From NCBI RefSeq assembly GCF_030503675.1, contig NZ_CP129964.1, positions 806,001 through 870,000 on the forward strand: DNA of 64,000 nt. The letters run 5' to 3'. This document shows positions 1 to 8,409 of the stretch, piece after piece; position 1 is the first letter of the stretch; each line of letters starts with the position of its first letter. A program made the translations under genes and the position numbers. The notes beneath the pieces are model-generated. The model was not told the origin of the DNA. It saw only the letters and a program-made list of their open reading frames with translations, and made no database searches. The stretch comes from Lutimonas zeaxanthinifaciens (GTDB lineage Bacteria > Bacteroidota > Bacteroidia > Flavobacteriales > Flavobacteriaceae).

Positions 1-330
1 ATTATCCCTCCAGTCTTCATCATGGCCATCTGCTGAGGGCCTTCCGTCCAGATGGGAATAATTTAATGGTCCCATTTGCCAGACCATTTTACCGGTATTA
101 GGGCCGGTCATCACATTATAAACCATAGCTCTGTAGGGCCCTTCCTCACTATGGTATTTTTTGTTGTGACTGGCCATTGCCTCTCCAAGAGCTTTTAATT
201 TGGTGTTATCCGGCGTGATATAAAAACTCTCCCACATCGCATAGGAATTTTCTTCTTGCGCCTGAACAAAGCCTATTGAGCCAGTCAGGAAGAGTGTAAT
301 TAACATGTGAATTGTAAATTTTCTAGACAT
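1..330 (-). CDS. Secreted protein of unknown function, 3' part outside the window
   Basis: An open frame of 110 codons runs from ATG at 330 to the window edge without a stop, so the C-terminus is missing. The first 25 or so residues form a typical signal peptide: basic start MSRK, hydrophobic core, then FVQAQ before the mature part, which begins near EEN. The visible mature part is hydrophilic and has no cysteine, with motifs such as YAMWESFYITPD, MASHNKKY and GKMVWQMGPLNYSH. I do not recognise the family; the text looks like a small periplasmic or surface protein. The gene is alone on its strand here. The gene call is secure, the function is not. Confidence 0.75.
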   Translation of the reverse strand, partial: MSRKFTIHMLITLFLTGSIGFVQAQEENSYAMWESFYITPDNTKLKALGEAMASHNKKYHSEEGPYRAMVYNVMTGPNTGKMVWQMGPLNYSHLDGRPSADGHDEDWRDN

Positions 331-657
331 GATATTTTGTGGTTTTAAGGTTAGTGTTTTAAAAAGGAACGATTGTATTGAAAAGGATCGAACGGGAAAA
401 GGTTTGGTTTGTTGATTCACCGGTAATTTCCTTTAAAATAGAAGACGAAATAATAAAAGATGGATTGTTTCTGAAAATGATTTAGGACGAACTGACCTAT
501 TTATATTTCAAGGGTATATAATTTTTTACCGAAGGTATTCTTAAGAATGGACGATATTTGACAAGAATACCAACTTGCTGAGGAGGGAGAAGTAAAAAGA
601 AACTTTGAGAAGGAATTTTAACCAATAGTTACTTCACCTCCGTTTATGCAAACAAAA
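331..657. other. Gene-free stretch with one inverted repeat
   Basis: No convincing coding frame was found on either strand. It holds the leader of the secreted-protein gene (minus strand). It also holds a perfect 9-bp inverted repeat, GGTATTCTT at 534-542 and AAGAATACC at 563-571, around a 20-nt loop. No T-run follows the repeat, so it is not an obvious terminator. It could be an operator or a leader hairpin. Confidence 0.4.
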
Positions 658-792
658 TTAGATTTTTGGGCAATTACTACAATTAAACTTCCCTTTTTTC
701 TTGTATTTTTTACAACACTTCGTTTTTTTCTTTGGCGAATCCATATCAATACAGTTGTAATCAAATACCGTGTAGTAAGAAGTGGTGGTCAT
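658..792 (-). CDS. Tiny Cys- and Lys-rich protein (44 aa)
   Basis: ATG at 792 opens a 44-codon frame ending in TAA at 658-660. The N-terminal half is polar and aromatic (start MTTTSYYTVFDYNCID). The C-terminal half is very basic, with five cysteines in the whole protein and the tail KCCKKYKKKGKFNCSNCPKI. The two Cys pairs (CC and CxxC) suggest a small metal-binding or nucleic-acid-binding knuckle. I recall similar Lys/Cys-rich tiny proteins in other Flavobacteria but cannot name a family. The frame sits about 45 nt behind a consensus promoter at 836-865, which favours the ATG at 792; the internal ATG at 744 (MDSPKKK) is the alternative start. There is no partner gene on this strand. Confidence 0.65.
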   Translation of the reverse strand: MTTTSYYTVFDYNCIDMDSPKKKTKCCKKYKKKGKFNCSNCPKI

Positions 793-835
793 ATCTTATT
801 CTTTATTTTTATTTAAACTAATTCTAAATAAGAAG

Positions 836-865
836 CAAAAGTAACTATTTTATTCTGTTGTGCAA
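836..865 (-). promoter_or_regulatory. Bacteroidetes-type promoter for the tiny Cys-rich gene
   Basis: Read on the minus strand: TTG (863-865), a 19-nt spacer, then TACTTTTG (836-843). This matches the TTG-N19-TAnnTTTG consensus. Transcription would start roughly 35-40 nt before the ATG at 792. Confidence 0.7.
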
Positions 866-1060
866 CTGATTTAAATCAATTTTTCAAGGATTTTTTGTTG
901 CTCTTTTCAGTAAGCTTTATAGTCCTTAAAATTTTTCCCGGATTCTTTACGAAATGGTCCAAATGTAGCTTTGAGAGACAACGATTACCTATTTGATTTG
1001 TTCGTTCATCAAAAAATGACATTTATCATATTTTTTACATCTTTTTATGGTAAAACATCT

Positions 1061-1068
1061 TATTTTTG
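1061..1068 (+). promoter_or_regulatory. Possible -7 box for the 2-oxoglutarate dehydrogenase operon
   Basis: TATTTTTG fits TAnnTTTG and lies 33 nt before the E1 start codon. The matching upstream element is weak: only T-rich sequence near 1041, no TTG. So this is a partial match. Confidence 0.4.
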
Positions 1069-1101
1069 TCAATCATTTCGTTAATATTGAAGTAGTAGTT
1101 C

Positions 1102-3840
1102 ATGGATAGGTTTTCCTTTTTAAATACTGTACATACCGGGTTTATAGAAGATTTGTATCAGCAATACCTGAAAGATCCTGACGCTGTTGAACCGAGCTGG
1201 AGAAGTTTTTTTCAAGGCTATGATCTGGCAAACTCAGACTATAGCCTGGAGGAGGAAGAACCAGAGGTTGAGATTCCGCAACAGGTTTATAAAGAGTTTA
1301 AGGTTATTGAGTTGATTAACGGATACAGGACCCGAGGGCATCTATTTACGAAAACGAATCCTGTTAGAAACAGGCGTACATATACCCCCACTCTTGATAT
1401 TGAAAATTTTGGATTATCCAAAGAAGACCTTGACTCTGTATTTAATGCAGGTAGCATTCTTGGGCTTCAACCGACAACGCTTTCTGAAATAATAAAGCAC
1501 CTTGAACGAATTTATTGTGATTCAATTGGGATTGAATATATGTTTATCCGAAATCCGGAAGAGATTCAGTGGTGGCAAAACAAGCTAAATGAAAATGATA
1601 ACCATCCTGATTATGAGATAAGCACAAAAAAATACATTTTATCCAAACTTACTCAGGCGGTTACATTTGAGCAGTTTCTTCAAACCAAATATGTGGGTCA
1701 GAAGCGATTTTCATTAGAAGGTGGAGAAACCCTTATCCCGGCGCTAGGAGGTCTGTTCAGAATAGCTGCAGAACGTTATGATGTTGATGAATTTGTTTTG
1801 GGAATGGCCCACAGGGGAAGATTGAATACTCTGGTCAATATTTTCAGAAAACCGATCAGGGAACTTTTCAACGAGTTTGATGGTAAAGATTATGATGAAG
1901 ACGATTTTGACGGGGATGTAAAATACCATCTGGGATCCACGATCAAGAAAACACTCAAAAGCAACAAACAGATTACGATGAACCTGGTGCCAAACCCTTC
2001 ACATCTGGAAACTGTTGGTGCTGTTGCCGAAGGTATTGCCCGTGCCAAAATAGATGAAGATTATCATGGAGACTCTTCAAAATTGTTGCCTGTTGTTGTT
2101 CATGGTGATGCTGCTGTGGCCGGACAAGGAATCGTATATGAGCTCATTCAAATGAGTAAACTCAAAGGTTACTCTACAGGAGGTACGGTGCATATTGTGG
2201 TGAACAATCAGATCGGGTTCACTACAAATTATCTGGACGCAAGATCGAGTACGTATTGCACGGATGTTGCAAAAGTAACACTTTCGCCTGTTCTGCATGT
2301 TAATGCAGATGATGTGGAAGCCGTTACTCATGCTGTACTTATGGCGCTTGATTTTAGAATGCGTTTCAAACGAGATGTTTTTATCGACCTTCTGGGTTAT
2401 AGAAAATATGGTCATAATGAAGGGGATGAACCAAGATTTACTCAGCCTATATTGTATAAAGCCATTGCCAAACAGCCCAATCCAAGGGATATATACAACG
2501 AGAAGCTTATACAAGATGGAGTCATTGATGAATCGCATTTACCGAACCTAATAGAGGAGTATAAAAATTTGCTGGAAAAGGAATTTAACAGATCAAAAGA
2601 AGATTCAGCCTCCAAGGTCAACCCTTTTATGGATAATGTATGGAGTGGTTTTATGCATCAGGACCTTGACGGCCTTTTACTCAGTGTAGGTACAAAGTAC
2701 CCTAAGTCAAGGCTCGAAAATATTGCCAGGGTAGTATCAACGGTTCCTGAAGGAGTAAAATTTCTTAGGAAGGCCGAGCGGATTCTAAGAGACCGTTCTA
2801 AAATGGTATTTGAGAGTAACAAATTAGACTGGAGCATGGGTGAAATCTTTGCCTTTGGAAGTTTAATGGAGGAAGGATATAATGTAAGGATTTCTGGACA
2901 GGATGTTGAAAGGGGTACTTTTTCACATCGACATGCGATTCTTAGAGATGAGATTTCATCTGAAAAATTCAATCTTTTGAATTCAAATCCCAAGAATAAG
3001 GGGGTGATGAGTATTTATAATTCATCATTATCTGAATATGGGGTTCTTGGATTTGATTATGGATATGCCATGGCTGCACCTAATACCTTAACCATATGGG
3101 AGGCTCAGTTTGGCGATTTTAGTAATGGAGCCCAAATCATATTTGATCAGTATGTTTCTGCTGCAGAAGACAAATGGAAGCAGCAAAATGGTATTGTGGT
3201 ACTTCTTCCTCACGGCTATGAAGGACAGGGATCGGAACACTCTTCTGCTCGTATTGAGCGTTATTTGCAACTTTGTGCCAATGATAACATGACAGTTGCA
3301 AATTGTACAACTCCTGCAAATTTCTTTCATCTGCTCAGAAGGCAAATGAAAAGAAATTTTAGAAAACCTCTGATCGTTTTTACGCCAAAAAGCTTGTTGA
3401 GACATCCGCTGGCAGTTTCAGAAATAGCTGAGTTTACGGAAGGAGAATTTGCTGAAGTAATTGATGATTCGATAGATCCTGGAGGGGTAGAAAGAATTGT
3501 CTTATGTTCTGGTAAATTCTATTATGATCTTCTTGATGAAAGAAATAAAAATGACAGACAGGATGTGGCATTGATCCGATTGGAACAAATTTTTCCTTTG
3601 CATGAGGAAAAAATTGAGAAAATACTATCTAGATACCCAAATGTTAAGGACTATATCTGGGCCCAGGAAGAACCCAGGAACATGGGAGCTTGGAGTTATA
3701 TGCTTCAGCGATTTGAATTAAGAGAACTAAAAGTAAGATCGAGAAAATTCTATGCGGTTCCTGCAACTGGTTCATCTACAAGATCTAAACGCAGACAGCG
3801 AAGAGTCATAGAAAGTGTTTTTGACAACAAAACAACATAA
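1102..3840 (+). CDS. sucA: 2-oxoglutarate dehydrogenase E1 component (thiamine-diphosphate dependent)
   Basis: Catalyses decarboxylation of 2-oxoglutarate and transfer of the succinyl group to the lipoyl arm of E2 in the TCA cycle. The 912-aa length is normal for the family. Visible features in order: an N-terminal E2-contact segment (residues about 5-40), RGHLFTKTNP near 78-87, GMAHRGRLN near 234, the thiamine-diphosphate site starting with GDAAVAGQG near 335 and ending with NNQIGFTT near 368, YRKYGHNEGDEPRF, and a C-terminal transketolase-like domain with LLPHGYEGQGSEHSSAR. It is followed after 27 nt by the E2 gene, so the two form one operon. The E3 gene is not in the window. Confidence 0.97.
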   Translation: MDRFSFLNTVHTGFIEDLYQQYLKDPDAVEPSWRSFFQGYDLANSDYSLEEEEPEVEIPQQVYKEFKVIELINGYRTRGHLFTKTNPVRNRRTYTPTLDIENFGLSKEDLDSVFNAGSILGLQPTTLSEIIKHLERIYCDSIGIEYMFIRNPEEIQWWQNKLNENDNHPDYEISTKKYILSKLTQAVTFEQFLQTKYVGQKRFSLEGGETLIPALGGLFRIAAERYDVDEFVLGMAHRGRLNTLVNIFRKPIRELFNEFDGKDYDEDDFDGDVKYHLGSTIKKTLKSNKQITMNLVPNPSHLETVGAVAEGIARAKIDEDYHGDSSKLLPVVVHGDAAVAGQGIVYELIQMSKLKGYSTGGTVHIVVNNQIGFTTNYLDARSSTYCTDVAKVTLSPVLHVNADDVEAVTHAVLMALDFRMRFKRDVFIDLLGYRKYGHNEGDEPRFTQPILYKAIAKQPNPRDIYNEKLIQDGVIDESHLPNLIEEYKNLLEKEFNRSKEDSASKVNPFMDNVWSGFMHQDLDGLLLSVGTKYPKSRLENIARVVSTVPEGVKFLRKAERILRDRSKMVFESNKLDWSMGEIFAFGSLMEEGYNVRISGQDVERGTFSHRHAILRDEISSEKFNLLNSNPKNKGVMSIYNSSLSEYGVLGFDYGYAMAAPNTLTIWEAQFGDFSNGAQIIFDQYVSAAEDKWKQQNGIVVLLPHGYEGQGSEHSSARIERYLQLCANDNMTVANCTTPANFFHLLRRQMKRNFRKPLIVFTPKSLLRHPLAVSEIAEFTEGEFAEVIDDSIDPGGVERIVLCSGKFYYDLLDERNKNDRQDVALIRLEQIFPLHEEKIEKILSRYPNVKDYIWAQEEPRNMGAWSYMLQRFELRELKVRSRKFYAVPATGSSTRSKRRQRRVIESVFDNKTT

Positions 3841-3867
3841 ATAATATCATTATAAATTAAGAAAAAA

Positions 3868-5082
3868 ATGATTTTAGAAATGAAAGTGCCCTCTCCGGGG
3901 GAATCAATAACAGAAGTTGAAATTGCAAGCTGGTTGGTGGAAGATGGCGACTATGTGGAAAAGGACCAGGCTATTGCAGAAGTTGATTCAGATAAGGCAA
4001 CCTTGGAACTACCGGCAGAGGAAAGCGGAATAATCACGCTTAAGGCTGAAGAAGGAGATGCTGTAGATGTGGGTGCTGTAGTATGTCTAATTGATATGAG
4101 TGCCGCGAAGGAAGCGGGTGCAAAGAAGAAGGAAACTACGAAGAATGAAGTTTCAGTTTCAGAAGAAAAACCTGTTCAAAAAGAGGAGCCAGCTGAAACT
4201 TACGCCACAGGGGCGGCCTCGCCTGCTGCGAAAAAGATTCTTTCTGAAAAAAATATTGATCCAAAGTCGGTTAAAGGTACGGGAAAGGACGGACGCATAA
4301 CCAAACAGGATGCTCTTGATGCCAAGCCGTCGATGGGGGAAGCTTTGAATGATGAGAACAGAAAATCTGAGAGAAAGAAATTATCCATGCTCAGACGTAA
4401 AGTAGCTGAGCGATTGGTTTCGGTTAAAAATGAAACGGCTATGCTTACCACTTTTAACGAAGTTGATATGCAGCCTATCTTTGATCTGCGCAAAAAGTAT
4501 AAGGAAGAATTCAAAGGAAAACATGAGGTAAGCCTCGGGTTTATGAGTTTCTTTACCTTAGCGGTGGTTAGAGCCCTTAAAATGTTTCCTGATGTAAATT
4601 CTATGATCGACGGAGATTATAAAGTTTCTTATGACTTTGCCGATATATCCATTGCGGTTTCAGGCCCGAAAGGGTTGATGGTACCTGTGATCAGAAATGC
4701 TGAAAACTTGAGTTTTAAAGGTGTGGAAAGTGAAGTTAAACGACTTGCGATCCGGGCAAGGGACGGTCAGATTACTGTAGATGAGATGACTGGAGGAACC
4801 TTTACGATCACCAACGGTGGTGTTTTTGGTTCAATGCTTTCAACCCCAATCTTGAATCCACCACAGAGCGCCATACTCGGGATGCACAATATTGTTGAAA
4901 GGCCGGTAGCCATTGAAGGTAAGGTTGAGATCAGACCTATCATGTTTGTCGCCTTGTCATATGATCACCGTATTATTGACGGGAAAGAATCAGTCGGTTT
5001 CCTTGTTGCCGTAAAAGAGGCTTTGGAGAATCCGGTTGAAATTCTGATGAATGGAGATGAGAAAAAAGCCCTTGAACTTTGA
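3868..5082 (+). CDS. sucB: 2-oxoglutarate dehydrogenase E2 (dihydrolipoyl succinyltransferase)
   Basis: Core subunit of the 2-oxoglutarate dehydrogenase complex (also called odhB); it passes succinyl from lipoate to CoA. The 404 residues hold one N-terminal lipoyl domain with the lipoylated lysine at position 43 ([10 protein letters not shown]). A Lys/Glu-rich linker follows, then a peripheral-subunit-binding domain around residues 115-155 (SPAAKKIL ... [12 protein letters not shown]), then the catalytic domain. The catalytic HxxxDG motif is HRIIDG with His367 and Asp371. One lipoyl domain is the usual number for succinyltransferases. The gene lies 27 nt after E1 and ends 12 nt before the convergent permease gene. 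Confidence 0.96.
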   Translation: MILEMKVPSPGESITEVEIASWLVEDGDYVEKDQAIAEVDSDKATLELPAEESGIITLKAEEGDAVDVGAVVCLIDMSAAKEAGAKKKETTKNEVSVSEEKPVQKEEPAETYATGAASPAAKKILSEKNIDPKSVKGTGKDGRITKQDALDAKPSMGEALNDENRKSERKKLSMLRRKVAERLVSVKNETAMLTTFNEVDMQPIFDLRKKYKEEFKGKHEVSLGFMSFFTLAVVRALKMFPDVNSMIDGDYKVSYDFADISIAVSGPKGLMVPVIRNAENLSFKGVESEVKRLAIRARDGQITVDEMTGGTFTITNGGVFGSMLSTPILNPPQSAILGMHNIVERPVAIEGKVEIRPIMFVALSYDHRIIDGKESVGFLVAVKEALENPVEILMNGDEKKALEL

Positions 5083-5093
5083 TTCAGATACGA

Positions 5094-6266
5094 TTACTGA
5101 GGATTGACCTGTATGATCCTTTTTTTATGAATGTATCGGAACCTGAGGTATAAAATCATATATCCGAAAAGTAATAAAAACAACAAGTGAGCCATTTCTG
5201 ATTTAATATTAATCAGAGATGCGCCTTGCATTGACAACTTGTTAAACATGGTAAAGTACGGTGTGGAAGGCAGAAGATTCGCAACTATCTGAAGGGCTTT
5301 TGGCATGGCTTCTATGGGCCAGGAATATCCTGAAACTAAAAACAGAGGATATGTGGAAAAAGCCATGATCTCTGTCCATCCAATAGCAGTCTTAAAAAAG
5401 GTACTTAGAAAAATGGTATAAACCATTACTGATAAGATAAATGCGAGACTCATAGAAAAATGAAGGAACTCTGATCCCTTAAAGTCAAGATGGTAGTATG
5501 GGAAGATCACTTTGTAGAAGAGGAAGAAAAGTGATGCGTAAAGCACTACATAATAGCTTGATTTGGCCAACATGATCTTCATGAAACCAAAAAAGTTGAT
5601 TTTCGAATCTGAAAGCGTTTTATAATGAACAAGTTCATGAAGTACACTTTGTCCAAATCCGATGATCAGGGTTTGCTGTATAATAAGAACAAGGAGGATC
5701 GGAAGCAGATAATCACCATAATTATTCGTGGCGTTGAAAACTGATTTGATAACCGGCATGATAGGTTGAGCTTGTTGGAGGGCCATTTCCGTGGGAATTC
5801 TGCTGCTAATCAGATAATTAAGCCGTACTCCACCGGCCACTGTAAGCATCACTTGTTGCACGCCTTTATTGATGTCATTTGAGGTCAGGAACTTTGTATT
5901 ATTGAGTATGAGCTCTACAGTTGACCCTTCAAGATTCATGGTTTTTTTCTCAAATTCTCTTGGAACAATCAAGATACCCTGAACCTTCAGATCATTAAAA
6001 AGAAACAGCGCTTCTTCCATATTTGAATAGGACCCCATTACCTTGATCTTCTGGTTGGAATCAACTAGTTCTCCAATTTTTTGAGAAAGAGAACTGTGAT
6101 CGAAGTCTACTATTGCCACCGGAATATCGCTTACGTCTTTATCTTTATAAATAGAGCCAACAAAAAAGGCATAAAAGATGGGAGCCAAAAGACAGGTCAG
6201 CAGTATACTTTTATCCTCTAAAATAAGAGAGAGTTCTTCCCTAACGATCTTTATAAAACTTCTCAT
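5094..6266 (-). CDS. ABC-2 type transporter permease (distal of two)
   Basis: Integral membrane subunit of an export system. The 390 residues show one N-terminal membrane helix, a periplasmic domain with IPVAIVDFDHSSLSQKI, and then five to six membrane segments in the second half. This is the ABC2_membrane_3 arrangement seen in YhhJ/YbhS/YbhR-like permeases. It starts inside the end of the preceding permease gene (4-nt overlap) and is the last gene of the four-gene operon TolC, HlyD, permease, permease. No ATP-binding protein gene sits with them. Substrate is unknown; drugs or lipophilic compounds are typical for the family. Confidence 0.88.
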   Translation of the reverse strand: MRSFIKIVREELSLILEDKSILLTCLLAPIFYAFFVGSIYKDKDVSDIPVAIVDFDHSSLSQKIGELVDSNQKIKVMGSYSNMEEALFLFNDLKVQGILIVPREFEKKTMNLEGSTVELILNNTKFLTSNDINKGVQQVMLTVAGGVRLNYLISSRIPTEMALQQAQPIMPVIKSVFNATNNYGDYLLPILLVLIIQQTLIIGFGQSVLHELVHYKTLSDSKINFFGFMKIMLAKSSYYVVLYASLFFLFYKVIFPYYHLDFKGSEFLHFSMSLAFILSVMVYTIFLSTFFKTAIGWTEIMAFSTYPLFLVSGYSWPIEAMPKALQIVANLLPSTPYFTMFNKLSMQGASLINIKSEMAHLLFLLLFGYMILYLRFRYIHKKRIIQVNPQ

Positions 6267-7423
6267 TGAACCGCTTTTTTAAAATGAAACTGAAGCCCAA
6301 TTACGCTAATGATGTAAGCCACTAGAATAAAAACAAGCAAAGCGATGACCTGGGGGATCAAAAATGAGAAGGAGGTTTCCATTTCCATTCCTTTGATATA
6401 GGCCTTTAGAAAGTGGGTGTAAGGTATGAGATTGGCATACCAGCTGTTAAATGCAGGCATGGCAATTATAGGAAATGTAAATCCACTAAATACAAAGGCT
6501 GGAGAGTTGTAAACAAATGCCATATCCATGGCGATCGCCTGATCCTTGAATAGAATCGAGATCATTATACCAAGCGAACAGTTTGTAATGACGAATAATA
6601 GAATAATCCATAAAAAAGGTATTGTATTGGTGCTACTCGGGATTCCGAGGATTGGATGGATCAATGCAAATATTAGAACGGCAATAAGCATTCCAATTAC
6701 TGTGTAAGCCAGCATTTTACCAAATAATAGTTTTAAAGTACTTCCACCTGAAATCTGATAAAGTTCCTTGAATGAATTTGATGCATATTCAGAATTGATC
6801 GACCGCGTAGCAAGAAAAAAAACGATCATCTGAAGAAGAACCGTGGTTAGTCCTGGTATCAAATAATATAGATAGTTATAGTGCGGATTGTACAGAGGTC
6901 TTGTCTGGGTTTTAACCGGCATAACCATTTTTATTGCCTTTTCATATGGAATTCCTTTGACTGTCAAAGCGTTAAGAATAATTTTAGCTGACAGAGTGTT
7001 TATAAAGGTAGCTGCTTCCTTGTACAACAAGTTCCCATATATAATATTTGAGGAGTTGGTGTAAACCACGATTTTTTCCTGTTTACCACGAAAAATATTT
7101 TTCGAAAAGTTTTTTGGGATATAGTAGACACCCTTGATGTCCGGATGAGAAACAAAATAGGTCTGAAGTTCATTTTGAGAATCTAAAATTTCTTTGACAT
7201 CCAGTTTTGGGGAAGCCTCTATATTGTCAATTACCTGCTGGCTAAAAGGAGATTTATCGTCATCGAGAATGGCAACAGGTACATGCTGGACTGACCCTTC
7301 CTCGTAAATGGATCCCAGATATAAAAAAATAAACAGGGGGATAAAGAGAATCAATACCCAGGCGGAGGACCTCATTCCAAGTCTCTCAAATTCTCTGATT
7401 GATATGTTTAATACTTTTTTCAA
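6263..7423 (-). CDS. ABC-2 type transporter permease (proximal of two)
   Basis: A 386-aa membrane protein with the same fold as its downstream neighbour: a start helix near residues 18-38, a periplasmic domain with VPVAILDDDKSPFSQQV, then a cluster of hydrophobic helices from about residue 180 to the end. The two permeases are paralogues and probably form a heterodimer. The gene overlaps the HlyD gene stop by 4 nt and overlaps the next permease by 4 nt, so translation is coupled. No nucleotide-binding domain is present in this protein either. Confidence 0.88.
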   Translation of the reverse strand: MKKVLNISIREFERLGMRSSAWVLILFIPLFIFLYLGSIYEEGSVQHVPVAILDDDKSPFSQQVIDNIEASPKLDVKEILDSQNELQTYFVSHPDIKGVYYIPKNFSKNIFRGKQEKIVVYTNSSNIIYGNLLYKEAATFINTLSAKIILNALTVKGIPYEKAIKMVMPVKTQTRPLYNPHYNYLYYLIPGLTTVLLQMIVFFLATRSINSEYASNSFKELYQISGGSTLKLLFGKMLAYTVIGMLIAVLIFALIHPILGIPSSTNTIPFLWIILLFVITNCSLGIMISILFKDQAIAMDMAFVYNSPAFVFSGFTFPIIAMPAFNSWYANLIPYTHFLKAYIKGMEMETSFSFLIPQVIALLVFILVAYIISVIGLQFHFKKAVQ

Positions 7424-8403
7424 AGACGAATATTGATACTCATTCCGGGTCTTAGGTCTGAATTTTCCTCTACGGGGTAGAGATGTATCTCAAAGGTCTT
7501 CATATCCATTCTTCCCTTATCTGCTGTAGGTATCCAATCTGCAAAATCAGCCATGGGAGAAATGTAGCTAACACGAAAACTTCTCTTTTCATCATCGAAT
7601 GCAGGAAGGGTACCTTCAATTTCTGAACCTAATTGAAAGCTTGAAAGCATATCTTCCCGAATATGTAAAACAGCGTGAACATCTTCCAATTTCTGGATTG
7701 TAAAAATTGGGTACCCTGCCGGCATTATTTCGCTTTCCTGAGCAAGTTTGGCTGAGATTTCACCAGATACGGGAGCATAGATTTTTAGTTCCTCATAAAA
7801 GGCTTTGGCTTCATTGACCTTTCCTTCAACCGCACTCAATTGACCTCTGGCAGCTTTTTTGTCTTCTTCACGTGCCCCCTTTCGGACCATTTCATAAAGT
7901 GATTCAGCCGCATTCATCTGTTCTTTGGCAGCATTCCGTTTAAAAGTCATTTCGTCCATTTGTTGCGAAGAAATAAGACTGTCTTTATACATATTACGGA
8001 GACGCTGATAGGATTTTTCTGCAAATTCATATTGGCCCCTGGCCATTTCATATTTGTTTTTTAAGGCCATTATTTCTTCTTCCCTTGCTCCTTTGGTTGC
8101 TTTTTCATTCAAAGATTCTGCCGCAGAATATGCGCCTTCAGCCTGTTGCATCTTGGCATCGAGAATATCGCTTTTGATCGAAGCGAGCAGTTGCCCTTTT
8201 TCTACTTCATCTCCAAGTTTGACAAAGATGCTGTCAATTCTTCCCGGTACCTCGGAACCAACTCGAATCTGAGTTGTTTCAAAAAGCCCCACATAGACTC
8301 TGTTCTTATTTTCATCAGGCTTGAGGATCATTAAAATTACGATACCGGTCAGTATGATCAGAACCGGAACGATAAGCACGATTAATTGGATCTTTTTTTT
8401 CAT
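7420..8403 (-). CDS. HlyD-family periplasmic adaptor (membrane fusion) protein
   Basis: Links the inner-membrane permeases to the TolC-like channel. The 327 residues show an N-terminal membrane anchor (residues about 5-27), a first lipoyl half-motif (GSEVPGRIDSIFVKLGDEVEKGQLLA), a long alpha-helical hairpin from about 75 to 190 rich in Ala, Glu and Lys, and the second lipoyl half (YAPVSGEISAKLAQESE). A beta-barrel domain follows and ends with DLRPGMSINIRL. The helical hairpin holds two similar halves (KGAREEEIMALK and KGAREEDKKAAR). It lies 6 nt after the TolC-family gene. Confidence 0.92.
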   Translation of the reverse strand: MKKKIQLIVLIVPVLIILTGIVILMILKPDENKNRVYVGLFETTQIRVGSEVPGRIDSIFVKLGDEVEKGQLLASIKSDILDAKMQQAEGAYSAAESLNEKATKGAREEEIMALKNKYEMARGQYEFAEKSYQRLRNMYKDSLISSQQMDEMTFKRNAAKEQMNAAESLYEMVRKGAREEDKKAARGQLSAVEGKVNEAKAFYEELKIYAPVSGEISAKLAQESEIMPAGYPIFTIQKLEDVHAVLHIREDMLSSFQLGSEIEGTLPAFDDEKRSFRVSYISPMADFADWIPTADKGRMDMKTFEIHLYPVEENSDLRPGMSINIRL

Positions 8404-8409
8404 TTCAAA

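Larger units (their letters stand above)
793..1101. other. Divergent intergenic region
   Basis: This gap lies between the tiny Cys-rich gene (minus) and the 2-oxoglutarate dehydrogenase genes (plus). It holds the promoter of the minus-strand gene and a TAnnTTTG box for the plus-strand genes. No further coding frame was seen. Confidence 0.5.

Noticed and set aside
2077-2538. 153-aa minus-strand frame inside the E1 gene
   Set aside because: It is a shadow of a strongly conserved gene; its translation shows no signal, motif or domain.
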